Shown here: positions 8,247 to 18,195 of the stretch, piece by piece | How the letters are laid out: each line of letters opens with the position of its first letter | How positions within the stretch are numbered: position 1 is the first letter of the stretch | From: Caldora sp965222765 | GTDB lineage: Bacteria > Cyanobacteriota > Cyanobacteriia > Cyanobacteriales > Coleofasciculaceae | Assembly (NCBI GenBank): GCA_965222765.1 | Contig: CBDCVG010000022.1 | Span: forward strand, 186,001-250,000 | Direction: 5' to 3' | Length of the DNA stretch: 64,000 bases | Notes under the pieces: model-generated | Seen by the model: only the letters and a program-made list of their open reading frames with translations | Databases searched by the model: none | Told to the model about the DNA's origin: nothing | Made by a program: the position numbers and the translations under genes

Positions 8247-10304
8247 TTAAGCAATAGGATTAATAAAATCCTCTGGATCTAATGGCATATTATCCCGCCG
8301 AACTTCAAAATGCAGGTGTGGTCCTGTGGAACGACCCGTACTGCCCATCGTACCAATGCGCTGCCCCCTAGTAACCTGAGTACCGCGACTGACTTCCACA
8401 CTTTGTAAGTGAGCATAAATAGTTAATAGACCTAGAGCAGGATGATCAATGTAGATTACATTACCAAAACCACCCCCACAACTAGGAAAACCTTCCTGAC
8501 AATTATTGATAACAAAAGTAACTGTACCAGCAGCAACAGAATAAATCGGTGTACCTCTGTCTGCACCAATGTCAACTCCATTGTGAGTGGGACGATTCGG
8601 GGGTCTGAAGCCACTAGTTTTGAAACCTCCACGCACTGGTTTAACAAATTTAGTACCAATTAGAACACTAATTAGATTTGGTTCAAAATCTAGGGAATTG
8701 CCCTCAGCTCCCATACCTTCTGCAACAATTTCACGCTCTCCCCCTGTATTAAACACTACCGGAACTGACCACTGACCATCAATCACCTTAACTGCACCGA
8801 GGGGAAAACTTATGCTACTAAAAGGACTATACAAACTGACATTAGCTACCTCATCTTTAGCAGTTCCTGCCACAGTAAATGGTTGGTCTACTTCAAATTC
8901 ATCACCATCTTGCGGCTGAGTAATGTTGACTGATTGTTCGTGAGTTTCTTCATCAGGAACATCAGGTCCATCCATGTCAGACATTTCATAGAGCCGCTTA
9001 AGAATAGATAAAATCTTATTACCATAATCTGGATCTACGGCCCAACGTCCGCTTAAATCATTGACAGTAGGAGCAATTCCTCGGGTAACTAAATCAAAGC
9101 GGGGGTCTACAACGGGTGGCTTGGCAATTGGGTCAGTACTGGCATAAGCTTTCAGATGTTGAATCTGAGCTTTAACTCCTGTTCGAGCATTGGGGAAAAA
9201 AGCTCCTTGGGCACCACCACCAACAGCTCCGATACCAGCAAAATTATTTTGGGTGGGGTCTACATCTCCACCAAACCGAAGAAAAGCTGTTTCGAGGCAC
9301 ATCTGGCAAAATGCAATGTCATGATTAACTCCCTCATCGGCAGCTTCTTCAATATAAAGCTTGGGTAAGTCAGGAAATTTGCTGACAAAGTTTCCCTGAT
9401 TATTAGCTCGCAAAAAGCGATTTAGTTCAGCCTCTGAGGCCCTCCCACTGCTCATAATTTGATCAAGCTGTTCTTGTGGGAAAGCATTGAGCACCACTGT
9501 CCTAGTCGCGGTATACCAACCAATGGTGACATTAAATTGCTGTAGATCAACTGCTTTAACGTAGACAACACCACCCTGACTAACTCGCCGCACTTCAGTT
9601 CCTGGAGGTAATTCAATTCCTAAACTATCTACTAGGTCAACAGGAACATAGGAATTACTATTCACCAGAATTCCCTTGTCTGAGTAAGGCTCTCCATTAA
9701 CTTCAATACCAATATTGGGGAAGACAGATCCTCCACTCCTGAGAGTTTCTATATCCCTGTAAGCAATTAGACCTTCGGCAATGCCTTTGGCAAACTGGCG
9801 GCGTTGATTTTGTAGTAGTAGTAAGTCTGGAAGATTATCCAGAAAAGACAACTCTAACAGTAGGGAAGGTATCCTTATCTGCCGAATGAAACCCAAACTA
9901 CCAACAAAGGTGGCTGTGTCTGGTTTAGCTCCTCGATTAATCAGCTCGGGTACTTGTTGCAGCAGACTATCTAAGATAAGCTCGGCATCCCCACGGCGTT
10001 CATTGTTGCCATCAATATAAAAACACTCTGTTCCTCTTACTTGACCATTAGCGGCATTTCCGTGAATTTCCAATGCTACATCACCCGCTACAGCACGGGC
10101 ATTAATCCAGCTAATGGTTGGTCTAAGGTCAATCGTATCAGGCACTGAAAGAAAATCTTGACCTGCCCGCAAACCTTGTAATTCGAGTTCCTCTAAGATC
10201 AAGTCACGGGTTTGGATCATTTCTTGTGCTTCTGTTGTTCCTAGAGCAGACGAGGCTCCAGGGTCTTGAAAATAGTGACCTGCTGAAATAAAGATTTTTC
10301 CCAT
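8247..10304 (-). CDS. Multidomain cell-wall hydrolase: amidase_3, glucosaminidase and M23 endopeptidase
   Basis: Three peptidoglycan-cleaving domains lie in one chain. Near the N-terminus is an N-acetylmuramoyl-L-alanine amidase (zinc ligand His in ISAGHYFQDPG; EIHGNAANG; LLLELSFLDN). The middle is a glucosaminidase-like domain (YIEEAADEGVNHDIAFCQM, NNFAGIGAVGGG). After an Ig-like segment comes a C-terminal M23 domain with HNGVDIGA and GPHLHFEV. No signal peptide is seen, so export is unexplained. The ATG at 10304 was preferred over an in-frame TTG at 10319. Such a protein could cut glycan, stem peptide and cross-bridge in one pass, for example in septum remodelling or filament breakage. The role is inferred. 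Confidence 0.82.
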   Translation of the reverse strand: MGKIFISAGHYFQDPGASSALGTTEAQEMIQTRDLILEELELQGLRAGQDFLSVPDTIDLRPTISWINARAVAGDVALEIHGNAANGQVRGTECFYIDGNNERRGDAELILDSLLQQVPELINRGAKPDTATFVGSLGFIRQIRIPSLLLELSFLDNLPDLLLLQNQRRQFAKGIAEGLIAYRDIETLRSGGSVFPNIGIEVNGEPYSDKGILVNSNSYVPVDLVDSLGIELPPGTEVRRVSQGGVVYVKAVDLQQFNVTIGWYTATRTVVLNAFPQEQLDQIMSSGRASEAELNRFLRANNQGNFVSKFPDLPKLYIEEAADEGVNHDIAFCQMCLETAFLRFGGDVDPTQNNFAGIGAVGGGAQGAFFPNARTGVKAQIQHLKAYASTDPIAKPPVVDPRFDLVTRGIAPTVNDLSGRWAVDPDYGNKILSILKRLYEMSDMDGPDVPDEETHEQSVNITQPQDGDEFEVDQPFTVAGTAKDEVANVSLYSPFSSISFPLGAVKVIDGQWSVPVVFNTGGEREIVAEGMGAEGNSLDFEPNLISVLIGTKFVKPVRGGFKTSGFRPPNRPTHNGVDIGADRGTPIYSVAAGTVTFVINNCQEGFPSCGGGFGNVIYIDHPALGLLTIYAHLQSVEVSRGTQVTRGQRIGTMGSTGRSTGPHLHFEVRRDNMPLDPEDFINPIA

Positions 10305-10319
10305 TGGATTGACCGACAA

Positions 10320-10797
10320 AACTGCTACACATCATAGCTGTGTTGTTATCCTCCTAGCTACAGGTTAAAACCCCTAATTTGAGAATGGGATGAGAGGAGG
10401 GAGAAGGAGGAGATGAGGAGAAAAAGAAAGATAAAGTTAATTTTTTCTGATCTTTGGGGAACTTTGAGCACCATTGTGTGTTCGTTATGAGTAGCCCCAC
10501 AGGGGGCACACTGCCCGCTACAAATGGAACAAAAACTACCTCCTACCTCGCCTCCTGCTTCCTGCCCTCTGCCTCCTGCCTTGTGTCTCAAGAGTAGTTT
10601 TGCATACATGTGCATGAAAATTCGGTTGTAGCATCTAGCCCTCTGCCCCTAAACTTCCTATACTTGGAGCCTTTATTTAGTCAATTATTTCTCTCTTAAT
10701 GCACTAGACAAAAAGACAGTAATAGGCATTTTTTTGAACCAATCAACACCAACGGTTGTTAATCTAAGTACAATCACTAATTGCTCATCACAAAATA
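10320..10797. other. Intergenic region without a supported gene
   Basis: This spacer separates two divergent genes. It holds low-complexity purine-rich runs of GGAGG/GCAGGAGG type around 10383-10432 and 10540-10590, and a small hairpin near 10494-10520. I see no convincing coding sequence. Confidence 0.6.
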
Positions 10798-12579
10798 ATG
10801 ACTGAAGTAACAACAGTTCGTCCCAATAGCACCACCAGCACCACACCGGCAATTCACTATCAAGTAGCAATGCCTCAACCAGAATCTCACCTGTTTGAGG
10901 TAACCTTGCAAGTTCAAAGCTGGCAACAAAGGATGCTAGATTTGAAAATGCCGGTTTGGACTCCCGGTTCTTACCTGGTTAGGGAGTACGCCAAACATCT
11001 ACAGGATTTTTCCGCCGATATTGGTGAAGGTAAGCAGCCTTTGCCTTGGCGCAAATGTAGTAAAAATCACTGGCAAGTTGAGACAGGGACAGCTTCAGTC
11101 ATCAGGGTGCATTATCGGATATTTGCCAATGAATTAACTGTGCGGACGAATCATCTAGATCATACCCATGGTTATTTCAATGGTGCTGCTTTGTTCTTCT
11201 TTATCCCTGGATTTGAACAACAGCGGATTTGGGTGACTATTGTACCAGCACAACCAGACTGGCGCGTCACGACAGCTTTGCCACAGGTTTCAGGAAAAAG
11301 CAATACTTTTGATGCCGTAGATTTTGACACTCTGGTGGATAGTCCCTTTGAGATTGGTCGTCAACAGCTATATGACTTTGAAGTGTTGGGAAAACCTCAT
11401 CAACTGGCAATTTGGGGACGGGGTAATGCTGATCCAGAGCGTATCGTTGCCGATACTAAGAAAATTGTTGAAGTAGAAGCCCAGTTGTATGGAGGTTTAC
11501 CTTATGACCATTATCTGTTTTTACTGCATCTAACAGCTAGTGGTTTTGGAGGTCTCGAACATAAGTATAGCTGTTCGTTAATTTTCCCCCGCTTTGGTTT
11601 TCGGGCAAAGGAACAGTATCATCGGTTTATGCAGCTGGTGGCTCACGAATTTTTTCACCTCTGGAACGTCAAGCGAATTCGACCGAAAGCTTTGGAGGTG
11701 TTCGATTATGAGCAGGAAAATTACACAAGTTGCCTCTGGTTTTGTGAAGGGGCAACAAGTTACTACGACTTAATGATTCCCCAGCGAGCAGGTATCTATG
11801 ATACCAAGACTTTGTTAGAGAACCTGGGTAAGGAGATTACTCGATTGCAAAAAACCCCAGGTCGTAAGGTACAGCCAGCGAGTGAGTCGAGTTTGGATGC
11901 CTGGATTAAACTTTATCGCCGGGATGCCAATAGTGACAATTGCCAGATTTCCTACTACTTGAAAGGAGAAATGGTTTGCTTACTGTTGGATTTGCTGATC
12001 CGCGCACATCACGAAAACCAGCGATCGCTTGATGATGTGATGCGTCGGATGTGGGAGCAGTTTGGCAAGCAAGAAATCGGCTATACTGCCCAACAGTTGC
12101 AAAAGGTGATCGAGTCAGTAGCCGGTTTAAATTTAAGTGGTTTTTTCGAGCATTACATCGATGGTACTGCCGAACTACCTTTCAATGAGTATCTAGAACC
12201 CTTTGGTTTAAAGGTAGTTGCGGCTCAGGAAGAACCAGTACCTTTCCTCGGTATGAAAGTGAAACCAAAGCAGGGTAAAGAATTAATTGAGTTTGTTGAA
12301 GCTGCTTCTCCAGCTGAGGTAGCAGGAGTTAATGCTGGTGATGAGTTGCTGGCAATTGACGGGTTGCGAGTCACCGCTGAACAACTTAGCGATCGCCTAA
12401 AAGATTATGAGGTTGCTGACACCCTTGAGTTAAGTGTATTTCACAAAGACGAGCTCCGCACTTTACTGGTTACTTTAGGGGCACCGCAACCCAGTCGCTA
12501 CCAGATTGTGTCAGTGGAAAATCCAACTCAAGCTCAGAAGCAGCACTTTACTGGATGGCTAGGAACTTCTTTAAGTTAG
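10798..12579 (+). CDS. M61 family metallopeptidase with PDZ domain
   Basis: The 593-residue protein matches the M61 glycyl aminopeptidase family. An N-terminal beta domain (about 20-200) precedes a thermolysin-like catalytic domain with HEFFH at 283-287 and the downstream zinc-ligand Glu in WFCEGATSYYD. A PDZ domain (about 465-560, with FVEAASPAEVAGVNAGDELLAI) is at the C-terminus. No signal peptide is visible, so a cytoplasmic site is likely. It diverges from the cell-wall hydrolase. Length and domain order are typical of bacterial members. Confidence 0.88.
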   Translation: MTEVTTVRPNSTTSTTPAIHYQVAMPQPESHLFEVTLQVQSWQQRMLDLKMPVWTPGSYLVREYAKHLQDFSADIGEGKQPLPWRKCSKNHWQVETGTASVIRVHYRIFANELTVRTNHLDHTHGYFNGAALFFFIPGFEQQRIWVTIVPAQPDWRVTTALPQVSGKSNTFDAVDFDTLVDSPFEIGRQQLYDFEVLGKPHQLAIWGRGNADPERIVADTKKIVEVEAQLYGGLPYDHYLFLLHLTASGFGGLEHKYSCSLIFPRFGFRAKEQYHRFMQLVAHEFFHLWNVKRIRPKALEVFDYEQENYTSCLWFCEGATSYYDLMIPQRAGIYDTKTLLENLGKEITRLQKTPGRKVQPASESSLDAWIKLYRRDANSDNCQISYYLKGEMVCLLLDLLIRAHHENQRSLDDVMRRMWEQFGKQEIGYTAQQLQKVIESVAGLNLSGFFEHYIDGTAELPFNEYLEPFGLKVVAAQEEPVPFLGMKVKPKQGKELIEFVEAASPAEVAGVNAGDELLAIDGLRVTAEQLSDRLKDYEVADTLELSVFHKDELRTLLVTLGAPQPSRYQIVSVENPTQAQKQHFTGWLGTSLS

Positions 12580-12758
12580 ATTGAAGGTTGACCGTTAACA
12601 CCTTACCTTTCCAACTTAATATTTGAAGGCTATTATATTATGGAACTCCAAAGAATAAATTCCAATTTACAATTCCAGCTGCCCTCAGCTCCACGAGCGA
12701 TTGGATATTTTTTTATTTTGAAGTTCCTGATTATTAGCCTTCAGGGTTTACTTGAAAA

Positions 12759-13673
12759 ATGCATAATTTTTTCCCATTTGCTTACTTCCAAAATCAATTT
12801 GTTCCTTTTAACGAAGCAAAAATTTCCATTGCGACCCATGCCTTGCACTATGGAACTGGAGCTTTTGGTGGGTTAAGAGCTATTCCTGACCCTCAAACTC
12901 CTCAGCAAATACTACTTTTCAGATTAGAGCGTCATTGCCAAAGATTAAGTAGCAGTGCCAAACTACTCCAATATGACTTGCCTGCAGATAAAATAGAAAA
13001 AATTATTGTTGAATTTATTCAAAAAAATCAACCAGATAAATCTTGTTATATTCGACCTTTTATCTATAACTCTGGGTTAGGGATTTCTCCAAGATTGCAT
13101 GATATTGAAAAAGATTTTTTTGTTTATGGTTTAGAGTTAGGGGATTATTTATCTCCTGAAGGAGTTAGTTGCCGCATTAGTTCTTGGTATCGACAAGAAG
13201 ATCGTAGCTTACCCTTGAGAGGTAAAATTAGTGGTGCATATATTACTTCTTCTTTAGCTAAAACTGAAGCTGTAGAATCTGGCTTTGATGAGGCTATTCT
13301 CTTAAACTCTCAGAGTAAAATTAGTGAAGCTTCAGGAATGAATGTGTTTGTAATTAGAGCTGGTAAACTGATTACCCCTGGATTTGACCAAGATATCTTG
13401 GAAGGAATTACAAGAGATAGTATTATCACCATTGCTAAGGACTTGGGCATTGAAACGATTGAAAGACCAGTTGATCGTTCCGAACTTTTGATTGCTGATG
13501 AAGTTTTTCTCAGTGGCACAGCAGCCAAAATTACGCCAGTTAAAAGAATTGAAAACTATGAGTTACCCAAAACTAGACCCATAACTAGTCAACTGCAAGA
13601 AAAACTCGTGGCAATTACTGAAAATCGAGAACCTAGTTACAAGGATTGGGTATATACAATTCCTCTAGGATAA
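12759..13673 (+). CDS. ilvE: Branched-chain amino acid aminotransferase (PLP class IV)
   Basis: It transfers the amino group from glutamate to the 2-oxo acids of valine, leucine and isoleucine, the last step of their synthesis. The 304-residue chain has the fold-type IV marks: HALHYGTGAFGGLR near the N-terminus, PLP lysine K156 in RGKISGAY, and the SEASGMNVF and GITRDSI phosphate-binding segments. The ATG at 12759 fits the family start. An out-of-frame ORF at 12640 is a shadow. The assignment to IlvE rather than D-amino acid transaminase rests on overall resemblance to cyanobacterial IlvE. Confidence 0.9.
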   Translation: MHNFFPFAYFQNQFVPFNEAKISIATHALHYGTGAFGGLRAIPDPQTPQQILLFRLERHCQRLSSSAKLLQYDLPADKIEKIIVEFIQKNQPDKSCYIRPFIYNSGLGISPRLHDIEKDFFVYGLELGDYLSPEGVSCRISSWYRQEDRSLPLRGKISGAYITSSLAKTEAVESGFDEAILLNSQSKISEASGMNVFVIRAGKLITPGFDQDILEGITRDSIITIAKDLGIETIERPVDRSELLIADEVFLSGTAAKITPVKRIENYELPKTRPITSQLQEKLVAITENREPSYKDWVYTIPLG

Positions 13674-13755
13674 TAGCACTTGATTTTATCAAGCAACCTA
13701 CCTCTGGCTGCTTGGCTAACTTCTTACTTTCACAATGATTCGTGTCCTTGATGAA

Positions 13756-13777
13756 CCCCCGCAAGATAGCACGGGGG
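13756..13777. repeat. CCCCCG/CGGGGG hairpin, related to 48375
   Basis: The CCCCCG and CGGGGG arms enclose a 10-base loop. The reverse complement shares ATCCCCCGTGCT and CGGGGG with the hairpin at 48375-48396. It lies between converging ilvE and the PEP-CTERM gene and may act as a terminator or be an IS end remnant. Confidence 0.55.
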
Positions 13778-13793
13778 ATAAGTTAGCTAAGCT

Positions 13794-15404
13794 TTAGCGA
13801 CGTTTGCCTTTGAGGAAAGTACCAATACCAAAAGCACCAATACTGAGGAGGCTCAGTACTGAAGATGTTTCAGGTACTGCGCTAACGGTAAAGGAACCAA
13901 AGGCAAAACCCCCATCACCATCAGAGACGCGCAATGCTATATCATAGGTGCCGGATGAACCAAAAGACCACTGTCCACTTGTACCAGTGAAGTCATCAAA
14001 GATGCCATCCATATCAAAATCCCAATCAAAGGTGAGAATGTCCAAGATTCCCGGATCTGTAGCAGTAGCGGAAAAATCAAACAGCTCATTGGTATTAACA
14101 ACCAAATCCTGAGTAAGCTGGGTAATGGTCGGAGCCACATTTAAGACGGTTAGTTGCTGGGTAGAGGTATTACTGAAAGCACCATCTTTATCCTGTGCTT
14201 GACCCTTATAGGTAAAAGTACCTTCATCAGCAAAAACACCTAGATTCTTACTAGCTGTTCGAGTTCCTGAGATATCCCGATCAGTGCCAACATTTTCACC
14301 GTTCAAGAAGAAACTGATAGCATCTGCTCCGGGATCTATGGCAGACAGGGAGGCTGTAGCAGATTGTCCTTCGTAAATTACCTTACTTGAGAGGCTCAAA
14401 CTACTCAAGGTTGGTGCAACATTTTCAACAATTAAGTTTCGAGTAACAGAGTTGCTTGCTCCTCCCTGGGAATCCCTAGCTTGAGCTGTATAGGTATGAA
14501 CACCATTATCGGCAAACCGACCGAGGTTAGTAGTTAATGAACGGGTTCCTGATGTACTACTATCGATGCCTACCTGGGAGCCATTCAGTAAAAAAGCGAT
14601 CGCATCTTGGTTGGGGTCTTGAGCAGACAGGAAGGCGGTAGCAGATTGTCCTTCTTTAATTTTTGCAATATTTAAACCAACGAGGCTTGGTGTCGTATTT
14701 GGCGGCGGTGGCGGTGGTGGCGGCGGTGGTGGCGGTGGTGCTGGTGGCGGTTGCAGTGGTGGCGGTTGCAGTGGTGGCGATAGCGGTGGCGGCGGTGGTA
14801 CAGATGGCGGTGGTTGTTTCGGTTGGACAGGATCGAAGGTAGTACCGCTATCAGTATCTGCCAAAAATCCCATAACCCCTGAAAATCCAGTATTCCAGAA
14901 CAAGGAAAGACGACCAAATAGGTCTCCTCGGGAGATGTCGATTGGTACAGAATAGTTATGGAAAGTTGGTCCTATCCCATAAGCTGTCTGAAAGGCCCAA
15001 CCATCCGCTGAACCTGGTGTTTGAAAGGGACCGTCGAGGTCAGGCAAAATATCAAATACCGTGTTACCAGGGATAGCATCAATAATTAAGGCAGCAACGC
15101 TACTGCTACCACCGTAGCTAAAATTCCAGGGATTGCCGAATGAGCCGAAAGTATTGCCTGATTGAGTCAGAGACCAACCAGTACCGAATGCACCTCCGGA
15201 AACACCACCTGTAGGAAACCAGGTTGAAGTTTGGGAGGTACCATCAAAGAAATTGACAGTTACCTGCATCCCTCCCATATCGCTGCCGACCGTTTGAAAG
15301 CCAGTGAGGGTGGTTGCTGTGGAGGGAGCAGCAGCTGTTCCTAAAAGAATAAATGTAGCACCAAAAATTAGACTGGATGGGTTTTTCCATAAAGAGCTAG
15401 TCAT
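13794..15404 (-). CDS. Secreted PEP-CTERM surface protein with Ig-like and PKD repeats
   Basis: The order is: signal peptide (about residues 10-30), a beta-rich N-terminal domain, a low-complexity Pro-rich linker, two similar Ig-like repeats (each with EGQSATA and a GTRxxxxNLGxFAD block), a PKD-type domain (FDWDFDMDGIFDD), and a C-terminal VPETSS motif plus hydrophobic helix plus KGKRR. That tail is the PEP-CTERM sorting signal handled by exosortase. The ATG at 15404 was chosen because it leaves a normal signal peptide; the frame is open to 15515. The linker is encoded by a GGCGGTGGC-type microsatellite at about 14700-14815, which could change length by slippage. Confidence 0.85.
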   Translation of the reverse strand: MTSSLWKNPSSLIFGATFILLGTAAAPSTATTLTGFQTVGSDMGGMQVTVNFFDGTSQTSTWFPTGGVSGGAFGTGWSLTQSGNTFGSFGNPWNFSYGGSSSVAALIIDAIPGNTVFDILPDLDGPFQTPGSADGWAFQTAYGIGPTFHNYSVPIDISRGDLFGRLSLFWNTGFSGVMGFLADTDSGTTFDPVQPKQPPPSVPPPPPLSPPLQPPPLQPPPAPPPPPPPPPPPPPNTTPSLVGLNIAKIKEGQSATAFLSAQDPNQDAIAFLLNGSQVGIDSSTSGTRSLTTNLGRFADNGVHTYTAQARDSQGGASNSVTRNLIVENVAPTLSSLSLSSKVIYEGQSATASLSAIDPGADAISFFLNGENVGTDRDISGTRTASKNLGVFADEGTFTYKGQAQDKDGAFSNTSTQQLTVLNVAPTITQLTQDLVVNTNELFDFSATATDPGILDILTFDWDFDMDGIFDDFTGTSGQWSFGSSGTYDIALRVSDGDGGFAFGSFTVSAVPETSSVLSLLSIGAFGIGTFLKGKRR

Positions 15405-15674
15405 AGAACCCATTACTCCTGTAAGGGTAGATGTTGAAGTCACACTTATGTTGAGGCACTTTGCCTTAAAACTGTTCCAAATAAGTAGAGCGGCACCATT
15501 AAACTTAACTGGCAAAATTTGTCATTGGTCATTGGTCATTCGTTTAAGCAATAACAAAGCACCTACTCCGATTTTAGTGACAATGCTGTCAATCATTGCT
15601 CTCAACCAGCAGCAAGCTTGTACACCCTACAATAATGCTCAACCCTTAAACTATCCTGAATTACAGCTAAAAAT

Positions 15675-16658
15675 TTAGCTAGAAGCTTGCAAAAACTTAT
15701 CTAAATCTTCATAATTACCAGCATAGGTAATTGTCGGAGCATCATAACCCTTCAGATTAACCGTATATTGCTCGAAGACCAGCTCAGTATTTCCTAGAGC
15801 TGAAACGTAGTGGTAAGTATCTTCACCTAAAGCAATATTTAGACCAATTTGCTTGGTGGCAGATTCCAGGCGAAAGGCCGCATTCACCGTATCACCAATA
15901 GCCGTATAGTCAGGACGATCGCCACTGCCAGTGTTCCCAACCATAGCATAACCAGTATTGATTCCCGTCCCAATTCGCAGTGGGAAAGGTAGAGTAAACT
16001 CTTCGGAGAGAGCCGCAGTCATTTTGTGAGTATTACTCACCGCTTGTAAAATGTTCAGGGCTTCTTCCTTGCTCAATCCCTGGGAATCATGGAACCAAAT
16101 AGCCATGACTGCATCACCGATATATTTATCCACCCAGCTGCCAGATTTGCTGATGATATCACCAACATGACGAAACCAAGTGCCAATTAACGCTGAAAGA
16201 ACTTTTTCATCAAGCTGACGTGTTAGCACGGTAAAGTCACGGATGTCAACTACCATTACTGACATCAGGCGACGTACATGCAAAGTTGAAGTCATGGTTT
16301 CATGTTCAGAAACCTCAGGCAAATCCTCTTTTTGGTCTTTAGATGGACAATAAAACTCTAGCTCAGTTTGACCGAAGGTAATGCGGTCAGAATTGCGCAA
16401 AGTAACTGGAACGGTGACCCGACGTCCATTAACAAAAGTGCCATTACGGCTACCCAAATCGATAAGATAAAAATCACCAGCTTCCGTACACTGAAACATC
16501 GCGTGGTTTCGGGAAATCCACCGATTTGGTAGTACGAAGTTATTATCATCACTACGACCAACAGTCCAACAATTACTACCTACCAAAGGCAGATAGCGAT
16601 TGCCAGTTTCAGTCTGAAGAAGTAGGTAGGGAGTGGAGCGCAAAGTCACCACAGGCAT
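15675..16658 (-). CDS. FHA-domain adenylate cyclase (class III)
   Basis: Residues about 25-105 form a forkhead-associated phosphothreonine-binding domain (VGRSDDN, RNHAMF, SRNGTFVNG). The C-terminal part, from about 130, is a class III nucleotide cyclase with metal-binding Asp residues in VVDIRDF and KYIGDAVMAIW. The Lys of DKYIGD and the Asp of DYTAIGD are the adenine-selecting pair, so the product should be cAMP. The DTVNAAFRLE motif completes the site. There is no transmembrane segment. FHA-cyclase fusions are common in filamentous cyanobacteria and probably link Ser/Thr kinase signalling to cAMP. Confidence 0.9.
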   Translation of the reverse strand: MPVVTLRSTPYLLLQTETGNRYLPLVGSNCWTVGRSDDNNFVLPNRWISRNHAMFQCTEAGDFYLIDLGSRNGTFVNGRRVTVPVTLRNSDRITFGQTELEFYCPSKDQKEDLPEVSEHETMTSTLHVRRLMSVMVVDIRDFTVLTRQLDEKVLSALIGTWFRHVGDIISKSGSWVDKYIGDAVMAIWFHDSQGLSKEEALNILQAVSNTHKMTAALSEEFTLPFPLRIGTGINTGYAMVGNTGSGDRPDYTAIGDTVNAAFRLESATKQIGLNIALGEDTYHYVSALGNTELVFEQYTVNLKGYDAPTITYAGNYEDLDKFLQASS

Positions 16659-16810
16659 AGAAGCGACGACAAGTTTAAAAGCAATATTGAGGTAATAGAT
16701 TTACTCTCAAAACCAAATCAATTATTCTCGATTGATTCAGAACCAACCAGGTTTGATAGAAAAATTATCCATAGTAAACATTTAACTACATTTAAGCGAT
16801 AGAAGCACAT

Positions 16811-17566
16811 TTAAGCGATAGAAGCTGCTATCCAAAACAAACTATCTACCAAAATTGTACTCAATACTGCGCCACTAAATGCCTTCCAGTGCAATTGCTT
16901 TTTGCCCAAAGGCCAAAGACCTATGACCAAAAGTGTAACAATTAAGACAATTGAGCAAGTAATTCCCGAAGGGGTCTTAACTTGTGCGATCGCACTTTGA
17001 AGTATTGGTGTAGCCAAGACTGAGTCAACTTGCATGACCTGACGCCAGTAAGGAATTAGATCAGTTAAATAAAAATATACATCTGTTAAGGCTGTGCCGA
17101 CTAGTGAACCCAAGTAAAACAAATTTCCAATTTTCCCCCAACCACACCATAAACCCCAAAGAGCAAACGGTAAACCAATTGCTTCTACTGGTAGATGGAT
17201 TAGGGGTTCCCAACGGAACCAACCCCAATAAATTGAGCCAGCTAGCCAACTCCAGCTAAACCCTAGCAGTAAATCTCCCCAGGTGCGAGTTGCTGGTTCC
17301 TTGAAGAGGGTTAATCCGAGCCATACCCAAAAGAGGGTCATTAGTAAGCTCAGTACGGGTAGCTGACGTACCAAAGGTGCTTGAGCAAACACTGGTACGG
17401 AAACTAAAAAAGAGGCAGCAATAAATACTAACCAAGCTTTTCTGTCGGCATACCATACTGTCTGAAGGTAGTTGACAATTTGAGGAGTTTCCTGAGGTGG
17501 GCAAAATTGCCCTGATTGGCATAATAAGCTCGAAACAGCAGCAGAAAAGAAAATATTGTTAAGCAA
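16811..17566 (-). CDS. DUF3120 family membrane protein
   Basis: A 251-residue protein has about six hydrophobic segments, among them AWLVFIAASFLVSVPVFAQAP and ITCSIVLIVTLLVIGLWPLG. It matches the cyanobacteria-restricted DUF3120 family of unknown function, with the conserved WFRWEPLIHLPVEAIGLPFA region. The frame starts with TTG at 17566; a later start is possible. It lies downstream of the pentapeptide gene on the same strand, separated by a hairpin. Confidence 0.78.
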   Translation of the reverse strand: MLNNIFFSAAVSSLLCQSGQFCPPQETPQIVNYLQTVWYADRKAWLVFIAASFLVSVPVFAQAPLVRQLPVLSLLMTLFWVWLGLTLFKEPATRTWGDLLLGFSWSWLAGSIYWGWFRWEPLIHLPVEAIGLPFALWGLWCGWGKIGNLFYLGSLVGTALTDVYFYLTDLIPYWRQVMQVDSVLATPILQSAIAQVKTPSGITCSIVLIVTLLVIGLWPLGKKQLHWKAFSGAVLSTILVDSLFWIAASIA

Positions 17567-17631
17567 AATTTTATTATTCTTTACTTATGTTCATATCTCT
17601 CAAGATATCATATAGTTATTTGTTGTTTGTC

Positions 17632-17678
17632 ATTGGTCATTGGTCATTTGTTCTTTGTGCTCAAGACCAATGACCAAT
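17632..17678. terminator. Hairpin from ATTGGTC repeats
   Basis: ATTGGTCATTGGTC (17632-17645) pairs perfectly with GACCAATGACCAAT (17665-17678) over a 19-base loop. The arms are heptamer tandem repeats in opposite orientation. It lies just past the pentapeptide gene stop and may end that transcript. Confidence 0.5.
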
Positions 17679-17697
17679 AAATTCTCAGGATGGTCAT

Positions 17698-18195
17698 TTA
17701 CTGACATCCCAGAGATTCGCTAGTACCAACCCCAGTCTTAGAGTTGACGCCAGAGGCTCTGGTGCAGAGTTTGAGTACTTGAGGACCATCTAACACCGCA
17801 TTAGTAAAGTCTGCACCAGTGATATCAACATCATCAAAGGTTGAGCGGAGCATAATCGCTTCAACAAAAATTCCATCACTTAAATCAGCACCGGTCAAGT
17901 CAACTAGGTGAGTGATCCCATAGGTAAAATCTGCTCCGTGCAAATTTGCCTTATTGATCACTGAATCTTTAAAAACTGCACCACGTAGGTCAGCATTGCT
18001 AAAATTACTGAACTCCAAATTTACATTAGAAAACTCCCGTTCTTGCAAGTTTTGACCAGAAAAATCTTGACCACTAAGATCTTTTGCTCTTTGGGAGCGT
18101 AAAACCTTAGAAGAGGTGGCTGCCTTTGCTGAGAGAGGGAAGCTCAGAAATACTAGCACTAAGAGCAATACTACTAATCGACGAAAATGCTTCAT
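17698..18195 (-). CDS. Exported pentapeptide-repeat protein
   Basis: The 165-residue protein begins with a clear signal peptide (RRLVVLLLVLVFLSFPLSAKA, mature from about residue 26). About eight to ten A(D/N)LxX-type pentapeptides follow, for example ANLHGADF and TGADLSDG, predicted to build a right-handed beta helix. The tail has two cysteines (KLCTR and SLGCQ) that could form a disulphide, as in thylakoid-lumen pentapeptide proteins of chloroplasts and cyanobacteria. A lumenal location and structural role are inferred. Confidence 0.85.
   Translation of the reverse strand: MKHFRRLVVLLLVLVFLSFPLSAKAATSSKVLRSQRAKDLSGQDFSGQNLQEREFSNVNLEFSNFSNADLRGAVFKDSVINKANLHGADFTYGITHLVDLTGADLSDGIFVEAIMLRSTFDDVDITGADFTNAVLDGPQVLKLCTRASGVNSKTGVGTSESLGCQ

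Noticed and set aside
12640..12876. 78-codon ORF overlapping the start of ilvE
   Set aside because: It is out of frame with the clear ilvE N-terminus and has no family features.
14672..14917. His-rich minus-strand ORF
   Set aside because: It is an out-of-frame reading of the GGCGGTGGC linker in the PEP-CTERM gene.
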